A stretch of DNA of 64,000 nt, taken from Nereocystis luetkeana. Its lineage: Eukaryota; Sar; Phaeophyceae; Laminariales; Laminariaceae. Where the stretch lies: assembly GCA_031213475.1 (NCBI GenBank), contig JARUPZ010000007.1:7807586-7871585 (forward strand), in the 5' to 3' direction. The notes beneath the pieces were generated by a model that saw nothing but the letters and a program-made list of their open reading frames with translations, was not told the origin of the DNA and made no database searches. This document shows positions 38,654 through 48,239 of the stretch, piece by piece. How positions within the stretch are numbered: position 1 is the first letter of the stretch; every line of letters starts with the position of its first letter. The position numbers were made by a program, and so were the translations under genes.

Positions 38654-39708
38654 TCAGCACCAGCAGCTGAGCTCTACGTACGAGTACTTCGGTACCTGTA
38701 TGTAGATGAACCGGTTGGCCAGGTTGAGCGGGGCGGTCCTAGCCTCCCTTGGTACCTCAAGGTAGTTTGCGGCTGACACGGCGCCAGATATACGGCAGCA
38801 CCGCCTTCCGATTGTCTTGTCCTATGATGAGCGCACAGCGGTCCCAGAACGCCATACATATGATAACAGCGGCCACAAATGCAGAGCGGTAGGGTGAAGC
38901 GGCGGCGGACGAACAGGCAAAGTGAAACAACAAAGCGGAACACAAGTCAGGTCCACGTCAAGTCATCACGCCACAAGTCAAACCAAGCCAGCAAGCAGCA
39001 ACAAGCAGCAACAACAGCAGCAGTGGCATTGGATTGCTTCAAGGGCCGCGCGTGCACGCGCCCCCCCGCCAAACGCAGCTCTCATCCTCTGGGGTTTGGG
39101 AGGATCGCCTCGACGGCTACGTTACAGCCGCAGTGATACTATACATACATGGTGCATGGTGGTGGCACCACTCTTCACGGGTACTACGCCCATGCATAGA
39201 GAAAGCGCGGCGCCGTCGCCTCGAAATTGATTGAAACGTGCTGGTGGTATGGTGTGTGTCATCGAAAGGCCGGCACTCAAGGAACCTTTAGCAAGCATGA
39301 AAACATTGGCTGTCGTCCGTAATCCTATGCACAACTCACGAGAAGCAGCAGTTGAAATTCAAACGCCCTCGTGCGAGTATTTTAATGCCAACAGCCAACA
39401 GCCACACCTAAGCTGCAAGCGCGAGGAGCTACGGCAGCAGTACTGTACGGCGGCGGCGTGGGCATACTCGAGGCGGGCTTTTACCATGCTAGCGCAAGCG
39501 AAGGGCGTCGGGTGCTCACCATTATGTGCTTCACGTCCCCAACTGCATTCTCCTTGGCGCGCGGGTCTTTGTCGCCTCTCGCTGCCTTGTTCGTGCCCGC
39601 GAGCTTGAGGATGGGCACAAACGAGTGCTGCCACTCAGAGCCCGTCAGCTCGCGGTGGGGCATCGCTTCCCTCTCGCCAGCGGAGCACCTGCGCTCCTCG
39701 GTCTGCAT
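18489..39708 (-). CDS. WDR90: WDR90/POC16 homologue: CFA20 domain plus WD40 repeats, 20 phased exons
   Basis: WDR90 (POC16 in Chlamydomonas) is a microtubule-binding protein of the inner centriole wall. Exons, 5' to 3': 39708-39520, 38821-38696, 35824-35111, 34412-34170, 33335-32526, 31882-31519, 31333-31137, 30566-30426, 29819-29667, 28864-28793, 28204-28040, 27079-26874, 26171-25757, 25168-25025, 24062-23716, 23095-22852, 22486-21794, about 20997-19614, 19405-19125, 18659-18489. All introns are GT-AG and phases agree, giving 7059 nt or 2353 codons. The family is about 1700-1900 residues in animals; the excess is low-complexity insert. The start is the first ATG after an in-frame stop (39708); ATG at 39663 is possible. 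The 3' end is open: exon 20 has a gtgagt donor but no later exon was found, and a stop is reached by read-through into the minisatellite. An extra exon at 29206-29126 would also fit in phase. Confidence 0.85.
24146..24318 (-). mobile_element. SINE-like repeat copy 2
   Basis: Read on the minus strand it has tcacccttcacgcgactcgc, gcttggtgcaagca, cattgtagggatgagg and tggtcatacgactacgg, then gagtatcc and a C run, in the same order as 7219-7404. It lies in intron 14 of the WDR90 homologue. Confidence 0.65.
24446..24472. repeat. Poly-G run of about 27 nt
   Basis: Uninterrupted G run in intron 14 of the WDR90 homologue, beside another G-rich tract. Confidence 0.8.
24727..24797. repeat. 71-bp hairpin related to the one at 10030
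   Basis: The left arm starts gtccgggat and contains ccttttgggcat; the right arm contains acccaaaagg and ends atcccgggac. The inner part resembles the arms at 10030-10083 (gtttgggtat), so this may be one small family. Confidence 0.5.
25257..25315 (-). mobile_element. SINE-like repeat copy 3, 3' end only
   Basis: On the minus strand it reads gagagtctatggtcatacga, then catgcatgataat, agtacacc and a C run. Only the last ~60 bp of the family are present. Confidence 0.55.
25500..25760. repeat. Tetranucleotide-periodic repeat in intron 13 of WDR90
   Basis: Units such as gacc, aacc and gatc (ccgaccgaccaaccgacc) run for about 100 bp and then thin out. The style is the same as 7690-8155. Confidence 0.7.
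25757..31882 (-). CDS. WDR90: WDR90 exons 6-13: WD40 repeats, first group
   Basis: Exon 6 reads ALRLERALCYTGG, FPCNNVIVLME, then HVFLRGHTDTVTRL and ILASAQGDSLGAA; exon 7 continues GGHGVVRLWDA and GVTSMCFSSDDRLLCTVGG. Exon 8 starts VIVWDVALL and ends MLFSPFEKL, exon 9 continues RLVSCGRENVRFWRM and CTDLAF. The 72-nt exon 10 encodes CVVHVSSRGGTVLQ. Exon 11 has LRLHDGPILSLEV and SEDNLVRLWPLDFSDFL. Exon 12 has GSIGVLDVMTHGYTTAMRSH and FATVSEDHTVR, and exon 13 continues VWDLVTGAQRYQFS. The order FSPFE-LVSCGRENVRFWR, VSSRGG, RLWPLDF, RSH, VSEDHTVRVWD is the family order, which is the strongest evidence for orthology. Exon 13 has an alanine run coded by a (CAG)n tract on the plus strand. Confidence 0.85.
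26205..26250. repeat. (GGTC)n microsatellite
   Basis: About ten near-perfect ggtc units lie in intron 12 of the WDR90 homologue, just upstream of the exon 13 acceptor on the minus strand. Confidence 0.9.
27815..27905 (+). mobile_element. LINE 3'-end fragment
   Basis: The sequence encodes the end peptide RNGALLERDA in one frame and, in the LINE frame, VVNGQM and the tail tgagtacacccc with a C run. It is about 90 bp, severely 5' truncated, in intron 11 of the WDR90 homologue. Confidence 0.55.
29840..29881. repeat. (CAG)n microsatellite at the WDR90 exon 9 acceptor
   Basis: About 14 perfect cag units lie upstream of exon 9 on the minus strand (read there as ctg repeats), only some 20 nt from the acceptor. 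Confidence 0.9.
32526..34412 (-). CDS. WDR90: WDR90 exons 4-5: acidic and glycine-rich linker
   Basis: Exon 4 (81 codons) is an alanine-rich stretch ending in a strongly acidic run (TDDEIDDDEDVDDCE). Exon 5 (270 codons) is proline-, arginine-, alanine- and glycine-rich, with runs of ten or more glycines, and has no domain I recognise. The position between the CFA20 domain and the first propeller matches the disordered linker of the family. Exon 5 is supported by its borders and by keeping frame on both sides, not by sequence motifs, so its exact ends are less certain than those of the WD40 exons. Confidence 0.65.
34466..34545 (-). mobile_element. SINE-like repeat copy 4, 3' part
   Basis: On the minus strand it reads aggaatgcgagggtctataa, then catacggc, catgcatgac, atgagtac and a C run. 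It lies in intron 3 of the WDR90 homologue. Confidence 0.55.
35111..39708 (-). CDS. WDR90: WDR90 exons 1-3: split CFA20 (DUF667) domain
   Basis: This part should bind tubulin, as the CFA20 domain of FAP20 and POC16 does. Exon 1 reads SEWQHSFVPILKLAG and ends GDVKHIM. Exon 2 continues DKTIGRRCCRISGAVSAANY and ends ANRFIYIQ. Exon 3 starts VRPIGSKVMTFHLDV and holds RVTFSTLYS, IPVSFDASRSRGWTVIAVD, LRSVRLGSNMVVRGVYASD and YKWMWLPE. Family signposts are conserved: WQH near the start, GDV before DKT, SAANY, HLDV, the VRGVYASD strand and the closing W-LPE. Exon 3 carries a glycine/proline/threonine-rich insert of about 90 residues between STLYS and IPVSFD and a second, shorter acidic/glycine insert, both at places where the family has loops. 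Introns 1 and 2 are phase 0; intron 2 is about 2.9 kb. Confidence 0.85.
36448..36710. repeat. Tandem duplication, ~130-bp period, diverged
   Basis: Both units start cgaaacag(t/c)tggg or tgga, share aacaagtag(t/c)ctag and cgtttagcctagcc or cgcttagcctagcc, and end in ggtctcac(g/a)ccaac. They lie in intron 2 of the WDR90 homologue. Confidence 0.75.
37451..37612. repeat. Tandem duplication, ~90-bp period
   Basis: Both halves contain ggtaccatg or gtaccatgtcat, then gtatgtacgtatgtacgtac, and end in ctcggacg. It lies in intron 2 of the WDR90 homologue. Confidence 0.65.
38613..38652. repeat. (CAG)n microsatellite beside the WDR90 exon 2 donor
   Basis: About 13 perfect cag units, about 45 nt inside intron 2 of the WDR90 homologue. 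Confidence 0.9.
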
Positions 39709-40407
39709 CGGGGTTCCGCGGCGGATACGGCCGGACGACCAGAGCTAGCTGCTGTCGCACAGCAGTAATGGTACCGTCTCAAGGGCCCAAGAACCTTGCC
39801 AACGCGAGAGAAAGACCCCCGGGTGGGCAAAATGTATACCAGGTACGATTTGCCCCTGCCGTTTGGTTTGAAAGGTATTGACACCCTCGGCCTCAAACGT
39901 CTCCCAGGCACTCGGGCTGCGGGTGGCACGACCACGCAGTTGTCCCCAAACGACTCGGACGACGTCCTTGGCAAACGACTAGCCAGGGAGGAGGATGATC
40001 ACGGCCTCCCGCGTTGCCGCCGATCCTCTATTCGAGAGCACAACGCAGGACGGTGTGTTTCGTTCCCCAGACCCACAGGTGCCCTCTGTGGTTTTATACA
40101 ATATGGAGGCTTGTTTTATACTCAGGTCAACTTTGAAACTGCGAAAGTTGGTTGTGTTATTGGCTGTTCGTTGTTCGTTGGGACAGGCGGGAATCGGGAG
40201 CGGGGTATAGAGACGACTTTTGGACAGCAACTGCGAGAGTTCGGCCGGGATCAGACAAAGAACTTCGCGCAAAATCTGCGCCGGGATCCTAGAGTACGTC
40301 GAATCCTTCCGAAACAGACCGAGCTCAGAGCGACAGGAGAGGTACAACAGCAGTAGCCCAGCATACGTACACAAAAGAAGTATACAGGGACGCGCATATT
40401 AATATGA
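39709..40407. other. Region upstream of WDR90 with overlapping unassigned open frames
   Basis: This should contain the WDR90 promoter and 5' UTR. A 186-codon frame runs on the plus strand (39796-40356) and a 131-codon frame on the minus strand (40374-39979). Neither shows a motif I recognise. The sequence is not low-complexity, so one of them could be a divergent gene or a missed exon, but I cannot choose between them. Confidence 0.3.
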
Positions 40408-40505
40408 CGGGGGACCATAGTAAATAGGACAATGGTATACATAAAAACCTATATATTTAACCATTTTTACAAACAATATTTGGTCCTATTAACTATGGTT
40501 CCCCG
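40408..40505. mobile_element. MITE copy 4
   Basis: The ends are cgggggaccatagtaaatag and ttaactatggttccccg, with core gtatacataaaaaccta. It is intact in structure and lies upstream of the WDR90 gene. Confidence 0.85.
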
Positions 40506-42009
40506 TAATAATAGTAAAATCGTTGTAAAAATGGGATACACTCAAAAATGGTTTAACGGTGACTTTTCGACGAGCGTTCGGTAAGGTCGGAGTTGTCGAC
40601 TGCTGGCTGTGCAGCTGTTTTATCGCGCGAGGGTAACTATACACCACCACATACTGGTAGGCGGTTGTCGACTTGGATAGACCCCCCCCCGTCCCCTACC
40701 CACCCTGCGTTGACTGTTAGTACACGCTGTGCCAAGCTGACAGTCATGTCAACAACCATCAACGTACAGCAGTATTTATTTATTGGATATATCCAGCTTG
40801 AAAACGTGCGTTTAAACGTATATATATGCCGTTCTAAACGTATACCAGGTATACTGGTATACATTTAATTTACGCCAAGGTTTATACGAGTACACAAAAT
40901 ACATGTGCGAATGTGCGAATACTCGTAGAGCAAGAGCATGCCGTATACCTGCTGGTATCTCAACGTATATACGGTATCATAGTACGGTACGTGGTAGTTC
41001 TCAACGCTCTGACGAGGGGGCGGGTCTGTCCAACCGTGTGGAGTATATAGTTTCTGCGTGCTTTTTCTGCACACTCGTTCTCTCCCCTTCTTGGAGCAGA
41101 GGGGTTTTATGTGTACCTACTGAGTGTTTCATGTACGTACGTACATACTGGATACGCTGTACGCTGCATGATTCACGATACAGCAGAACCCGGGGGGGCA
41201 AACGTGCAGAGACCCCAGGCACCCGTTACAATCAAAGTTGTGGTAACTGACGGTACGCGGTCAATGCGGTCAGTTGCCGACGGACGTGAGGCGGTCACAC
41301 TGACCGCAATGAGCTGTTTTTGCCCTCTGCTGACCGCATCTCCTATCCCCTATCTACCAAATAAAGCCCTAACACCTATTTGGAAAGCCCCACGGATCCG
41401 TAACACAGGTACACAGACGTATGTATGTATACACGGCACACATGGCGCGGCTGATAGTAGCTGTGTCCGCTGTATTCGTAGCATGACTTCACACGATGTT
41501 GATATATTTTTCTCTAGTAATTATAGAAATCTGTTTTGGCCCTCCAAACCGCAAAAATATCGGCTTTTTGGGGCGTTTCGCTCGTGTCCCAGAGGGTTTT
41601 GCCGTCAGTAGCGGTTATAGGCCGCCAGGTTGCCCATTTGCGGTGCGGTCAGTTGATAGACTGCGGTCAGATACCACCCTTGTTACAACGTCGAGACCCA
41701 TACGTCTGAAACGATACATACATACATGCGAAACGCGTCGAGGACATACCTGAATGAATGCGCGCTGTCAATCATCATAAATCATTACGCGTCAGTCTCA
41801 TAGTACTCGACTATATATAGATTACTTCAGATAACCTAGTTGAGAAGGGGGGGGGGGGGGGGTGATTGCAGTTCAGTTGTGATCAGGGGGTTCACGTGTG
41901 TGGGATTTCATTTAGTTAACTATTCACAGAGGCCTGGTTGGTGACAGCTCGCATGCCTGAAGTAATTGGATTTTGGGGTCCCTTTCATATGGATGGTGTG
42001 AGCGCCACT
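40506..42009. other. Intergenic stretch without a gene
   Basis: No gene was recognised. A cluster of the octamer GCGGTCAG or its complement lies at about 41255-41675, and a 16-17-nt G run at about 41846-41862. Confidence 0.4.
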
Positions 42010-42908
42010 CCTAACGAACAAAAAAAAACACGATTCGAGAGATTTTCGTCGTGAATCGTGTTTTTTTTTGTCGTGATAAAAAATCACGATTCATGACGCC
42101 AATTTTTTTAGCTTTTCCCTAAAAAAAGCAAAACCACGATTCGTGACATTTGTCGTGCCTCCAATCACGCCTGATCAAGGCACTACGGAACCCACGCGCA
42201 CCAACGGTATCCGAAGGTCGGTATAAGGGCATGGCAGACTCTACTTCGTACGCCGCTTTTGTGGACAACGGGCTGCTACCCAAAGACACCGTTGAGCGCT
42301 GGCTAAGGGTCGATCTTAACGAGGAATGTTTCTCAGTTTTTTTCAGTATTTTCCCGAAATTTCGGCAGTTTTTTCTGTATTTTCCCGAAAATTCGGTATA
42401 TCCTCCCCACCGAAATTTCGGGGAAATACTGAAAAAAGCTGAGAAACATTCCTCGTTAAGATCGACCCCAACGAGCAGCTTGTGGCCTCCAATTTTCGAG
42501 GGGGAGGAGCCACAGCTTGAAGACAAACGCGAAAATGACCTTAGGATGTCACAGGCCAGGCCGGACAGAGACGCCCTGCGAGATGGAACGTCGCGAACCG
42601 GGCTTGGCCTATGGTCGGTGACATAATCTCGCAGGCTGGGTCAGGCTTCGGCCCGTGATTCGAATATACCACGGGCCGGGCCAGGCGCGTTCGACCCGGC
42701 TCGGCTTGGCCGTGCCCCACTCGCGAGAGTTGGCTCCACCCGCAAAAACCGTTCGGTTTGAAATATCGGATTTTTTACAATATTAATTTGAATATATCAC
42801 GAAACGTGACGTTTTCCGGCCTTTTTCGTTAGAACTGAAATGCCACGGATCGCGATATTTTGGCATGCCAAAAAGTCACGAATCGTGATTTTTTTTGGGT
42901 TCGTTAGG
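42010..42908. mobile_element. DNA transposon with ~28-bp terminal inverted repeats
   Basis: The left end cctaacgaacaaaaaaaaac, followed by acgattcg, is matched by the right end, whose reverse complement is cctaacgaacccaaaaaaaa, followed by tcacgattcg. The similarity may extend a few bases outward (left gcgcc, right ggccc). Subterminal copies of tcacgattc or gaatcgtg occur near both ends, as transposase sites often do. About 0.9 kb; no transposase recognised. One frame on the plus strand (MADSTSYAAFVDNG, then LLPKDTVERWLRVD) looks like protein remnant. A 162-bp hairpin is inserted in it. No target duplication could be fixed by eye. Confidence 0.65.
42307..42468. mobile_element. 162-bp near-perfect hairpin nested in the DNA transposon
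   Basis: The left arm, from gggtcgatcttaacgaggaa through tgtttctcag, pairs with the right arm ending gagaaacattcctcgttaag followed by atcgaccc. The inner arms carry cccgaaatttcgg and ccgaaatttcgggg. It interrupts an otherwise continuous reading (VERWLRVD...PNEQLVASNF), which suggests insertion of a foldback element after the host element. Confidence 0.7.
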
Positions 42909-43261
42909 AACGGCCCTGATTGGGACAAGCATTTAGAAGCTTTTTGTCAGATGGCTAACAAAATAAAAATAATCTGTGGGTTTTATATCATGTAGGGCTT
43001 GAATCATGGAGCGGGTATATAATGAGACAACGAACATCCAGCAACAACATCGGATGCACACTGACATTGCATACATATCGCAGTGGGGCGGAATGGAATA
43101 TCGCAGAAGATATATTTATGTTCTCCCCCCGAGGTGACGTCGTTTAATTTTTTTTCGTGCTGCCCCCTAGGGGAAAGCAATTTATTTTCATAACAAAGTT
43201 GTCCCCGGGGATACCAAAGAGGTAGGGGGGACATCGTAAAAAACCACATCCCCCGGGGATA

Positions 43262-45560
43262 ACACAACGTTCTCCCTACTTTTTCTGCCATTTGGAGGAG
43301 GGGGGGGTGACATAAGAATGGGGGCGTTGACAGAGGATATCACGGTAGTTAGCAAGTTGGGTCTTGGGAGTCTGCAACTCGACGGTGTGCCCGTACGATG
43401 CTGGGATGCCGTTTTTGTCGCCGTTGCTCTCCTTCCTCTGCTCCTCCTCTCCCTTCTGCGTTATTTCCTGCAGCACAACAACACTACTCTTGGCGTCGTG
43501 TGACGAGCTATGCATCGGCAAAAAGGGGCCAATCAATCAGCAAGCCTCCATCCATCCGCAAGATCTCCGCGCAACCTTGAAGAAAGGGGTTCTCGCCAAC
43601 GCATCCAGCTTGCCCCCGATACTACCCGTACTGTCCCCCTCGATATTACTCGTACCACCCCCCACCCCCCCCTTCCCCCCTCCCCCCCGCGGTACTTCTT
43701 GTATCGTCAACGACATGGCAGCAGCGATAACCGATACCCCATCGTCGGCGGCTGCGAACACAGCGCCACCTATAAAACGCTAACGAGGGCAGGAAGGACG
43801 GTATGCGAGGGACGAAGCAAACACGGAGGGAGATGCGTGAAATGTGATCGGAGAGGGAGGGCGTCAAGAAACGGCTTCGTGCCGATCCGGACGATCGTGG
43901 TTTTTCAGAAATCGGCCACAAAGATGAAACCCCGCGGAGGTGGCGGCTATTCAGAAGTATGGAGTTTAAATACTATGCCAGGTAGCTCGAAGGGTTTGCG
44001 AATGCGAGCGAGTGGTATATTTGGCTCTTTCGTAAAACCCTGAACGGACTTGGTGCGGAGGGGAAGATGTCATTCAAATCAAATCGAAACAATGCCGGTT
44101 TTCCTGGGGGTGTGGGGTTATTCCTGGCTGTGCGCGGATGGGCTCGCCTTTAAGGGGGGTGTAATCTTGCCGCCGACCCCGCCTATGCACATGTATGCAG
44201 GCTTAGTTTGTGGTGAACTTGAGTCGATGACGGTGCGCATCTGATCCAACGCGCATCTTCCCAGCCTAACGAGCTTCGGATTGCACGTGTGGCGTTCCTG
44301 CATCCCCGTCGGGATTGTGGTGCGTGCGGGAGCAGGTCGAAGCCGTCGCGGAAAATCTGACGAAAACCCATGGATAGAGGCTGCGCACGCCCAGTGAGAT
44401 AGTTGGGGTTCGACAACAAAAATTACATGCTGTATTCGACCGATTCAAGCTAAGCGATTGGCCACCCGCAAGGAGAGAATATTCCGGGGAATAATTCCAG
44501 TAGTTATCGTGCAGCAAGACATCCTATCAACGGACGTAACATGGTGAACTAGCCCGCTGCTCGTTTATCCTGTTCTTACTGATATACTTGGCTGAGTATG
44601 GGCCATAGATTCCGACCACCTAATGGTGTACCGATGACAGGTTGTCTCTGGCGACTATCGGGCAACGATCGGGTCACTCACACGCGTACTTGGGGGTGTG
44701 AAGTAGCTATGTGCTACTTGGTATCAGCTTCGTATAATAGTTGCTTGCTTCGCTGTGATGACGGCCTCTGACAGAAGGGTTGACTGTGTACACTGTCAAT
44801 GTATACATGATGCGTTCCAGGTACGAACGGGACAAATGACCGGAACCTTAACCCCCACAACCCTCTGGGGACTGCAGAGGCAAAAAATGATGATCAGACT
44901 TAACGATCACAGCATCGGCCATTCATTGTATGATTGGGTATTTGGTGGAACCACAGAGAGAGTGAGCCGGCGAGAACTCTTTCCTTGACACGACCGAAAG
45001 CAGTATCGGACAGCAATACCGCACATCCTTCTGCGCGTGAAAATATACACGCAGCGGTTACGAACCAGCCATTCACATAGACACCTGGTTGTCGTTCGAT
45101 GCTTCGTCGGGAGTGTTTGGGTCTTTGGGGAGGAGGGTTTGGCCCTTGCGGACGAAGGGGGTAGGTCCAAGAGAACAGGGAGGAGTGTCTCGTTTTTTGT
45201 AGTTTTTGGTTGATGGCAACATCGCTTCACGCTTTGGCTTTCGGGGTGTGCTAAACGTTGATGTCCGAGCTGTATAGCAAGGTGTCGTGCAAAACGGGCG
45301 CAGCATGATCCTAGAACCCGCATACTTCTGGGCGTTCATACTACATTTGGACGGTTGATGAACTATACCTATATTTTTTTCCGGGCGATCTTCGTTGGTC
45401 CCAAAGGGGCTAAAGGATAGATCACAGCCCTGCGTAGCCCGCCCTGAAAACCAGGAAGGAACCAAACATGCGCCCGGAGTCGTGGTTAGACAACGTATTG
45501 AATATGCTGCGCTCCACAACACACTCCCACCCCACCACATCTTTAGACTTTGCAAGGCGA
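43262..45560 (-). other. Possible unidentified minus-strand gene or its remains
   Basis: Several minus-strand stretches look protein-like and are not low-complexity. Examples are FAAADDGVSVIAAAMSLTIQ followed by EVP and KLDALARTPFFKVARRSCG (about 43780-43540), then SSSHDAKSSVVVLQEIT and YGHTVELQTPKTQLANYRD (to 43276). Others are near 44419-44183 and 45330-45075 (KREAMLPSTKNYKKRDTPP). They lie in different frames and are separated by stops; a plausible acceptor (ttttatag) precedes the FAAADD block. I recognise no family. It may be a multi-exon gene or a decayed one. Confidence 0.25.
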
Positions 45561-45831
45561 ACAACAAACTCTACAAAAATCGGTTGCAGAGGTATACATA
45601 TAGGAACAAGACAACGGGTGGCGTCGGGCAGAACGCGGGCAAGCGGGCACACTCGACAAACTGGACATCCTGACGACAAGCATACCAACCAGTGCCTCGA
45701 TATCGCAACACAACCACTGCCTCGCTTCTAAGCGTTTATCCTATTTCAGGAATATATTTGCCGAGAGGATAAAGCTGAAATGGCCTATCTCCTCCTGACA
45801 CGGATGTGTACCCCTCCCCATTGCTGTTGAC

Positions 45832-46341
45832 ACCAGGATTAAGAGATGTATCCTGATGAATGTGATAGTACCAAAGCTAGAACATGCAGGAGAAGTACGG
45901 GAAGGGAATGCGAAACTCGTAAAACAGTTGGAAACAGTACAAATGACAGCAGCTCTATGAATACTATTAATAGGATGCTCATGTACGACGAGCAGTACAG
46001 CAATAAGAGCCGAATTGGGAATGTACCCGCGTGAGACCAATAGAGGCGTGAGAAAGCTGAAATGACAATATCAAGTAAGGAACATGCTAAAGAAGAGGTT
46101 GACTGCCCCAGTTGATAGAGCTGTATGGGGGAAAGTACCAAAAAGGCGAGCTCGAATAAGGTAGGATAGCGTAGTCGAGGAAGTATGGAAGGATATTTGA
46201 GGAAACGAAGGAAATGACAACTGTAGAGAAGCTTGGGACGTGCGAGACATAGGTAGAGGAAATTATAGAAAGAAGGGGAAGACTTGCGCTGAGGGAATAA
46301 GCTGAAACCGGAGAAACACTTAGAGATATTCGAGGGGTTAC
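45832..46341 (+). mobile_element. LINE remnant, 5' part, split by the LTR element
   Basis: The frame reads RIKRCILMNVIVPKLEHAG, NAKLVKQLETVQMTAA, AELGMYPRETNRGVRKLK, VDRAVWGKV and EIIERRGRLALRE. This is the region after the reverse transcriptase domain of a LINE. Several in-frame stops show it is dead. The reading EIFEGL at its right edge is resumed by REGIGMKT at 56579 after the LTR element, so the two pieces were one copy. The 5' end, with endonuclease and most of the reverse transcriptase, is absent, as in most truncated LINEs. Confidence 0.75.
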
Positions 46342-46833
46342 TGTGAAGATATCAGAGGTAAGGGTAAGGGTAAGGGACGCAGGTGTTTTCTGGCAGCTGG
46401 GAAGCAGTGCTTCGCTTCTTCTTATATAGATCTTCTTTATTGATGACTAGAGCTGAGGAGGTGCTCTGGTAGAGAAGTGAGAGGTAGGGGGGTGGGACTC
46501 GACGCTCAGATATACTCGTCCCACCCCATGCTACAAGCTCTCCTAAATTCCTCTTATCTAACGTACTCCTAAATAACTTTCCTTTGGCTACCGAACGTTC
46601 TTCTGCTAATATAAGAACTTCTCACTTTACGACCCTATCTGCGTTAAGGAACATTCCTCTTGTCTGACGGCCTATCCGCCTTAGAGAACATTCCTAAAAG
46701 ACGGTTGATCTCAACTACCGGAATATCCGCCGGGTTAATCCATTCTTTGGATTATTCTCGTATTCCTCAGGCTACGAAACTGCCGACTATATTATCTATA
46801 TCTATAGCCCATGAGCACTCGATTCATATCACA
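46342..46833 (-). repeat. LTR, left copy
   Basis: 492 bp, TG...CA ends, containing a cttatatagatcttc stretch. It matches the right copy over its full length without a difference I can see. Confidence 0.9.
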
Positions 46834-48239
46834 TTAGCCCACCCTGAATAGTCGTATATGCAGACCACAAGATGGTCGAAGGATGATGACAAAGTTCATC
46901 CCAAAGACCAGGAAAAGGTGGTCGAAGATGCGGCTATTCGAAACAAAAGAAATGAGGCTATAGATCCCCCCACACCTCGTCATAAGACCCAAACACTGCG
47001 AAGGGGTGTTTACTTAGAACAACCACTTGAAGGCAGAGACCGAAGGAGATGAAGAAATAACTCAAAGCGGAAGCGAAAGCAGAGAAAGGCAAAGCGAAAA
47101 CCGAAGAAAGAAGAAAGAAAACAGGAGACAGAACAAAAGCCGAAGCGAAGGCTGAAGAAGAAAACTAGTACCGAAGTGAAGGCGAAAGAAGGGCGCACAA
47201 AAAGGTGCGAACGGAGGTTGGTCGCCGAACCGGGTTGGCAAACTAGGAAACTCACGAAGGAGGCAGTGACCGCAATACAAAAAAAAAACACATACCTGGT
47301 ATATATTTGGTAGGAGTAATGCCTTGTCTTGTGGCGGAGGTCCTAACGTGGTAGACATCACTCAAGAGAAACGGGGCACTGCTAAAGTGCAAAGGGGGCT
47401 GCGTACACTAGGGGCTATTAAAACCGGGAGACGGAGCGAACAACGCGGCGTCTGGGAGGCCTCTTCGTGGTATGGACTATACCAGCAAACGTAGCAAGGT
47501 ATTTTACTCAACAAGAAAAACTCAAGAAGATCCGCAAGAAGATTGGCCTAATGCGTGCAGTTCAAGATGGTATATAGCGCAAGGCTAAAACACTAGCGTG
47601 TGCAACTCGGCCAACAGGGGCGACATCAAAGATGGTGTCGTTTGCCACAGAGCAGAGGGGCGCGCGGAATACCGAACGAAATATGAAGAAACCTAAGAAA
47701 AAGAAAACAAAGCACGATCGGGACCAGGAAACTAACTGAAAGCAGAACACGAGTCAGGGAAAATCGATCTTGGTAGAACCGCCATGGTTGATAACTCTGC
47801 GGCCTTCCGGGGCGGCAATGCTATCCGGACCCTACTTGGCAAACATAGAAGAAACACGGGCGAGCTGGAAGCTCGATAAAATCTTAGCTCGATGACCGTC
47901 TGAAACAGGGGTCGGTGGAAACCGACGGAGGCTAGGGTACAGCCCAGGCTACGACACGATTTTACCTCGGCGTAGTATTGCCAATAATTTGCGGTAGGCT
48001 AGTGAAGTACAAACAAATACGAAAATTATGGTATCGCTACGACTCGGTGGCCTGAACGTAAGAAGGCATCACGGAGGTGTAGGCGGTATGAAGAAAACAA
48101 AAGGTAGACGGAAATATATGCACCCAAGAAGCTGGCTGTTGGTGGCTATTGAAGACTAACCCTGAAGAACTACTTTAATATATTGTTGACTAACCAGAAA
48201 CAAGTACCCAGAACTAAAAAAAATGCTAAACCAAGGCTA

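Noticed and set aside
45073-45567. 164-codon minus-strand frame
   Set aside because: Not called as a gene because no family motif, start context or partner exon is visible; mentioned only within the possible unidentified gene.
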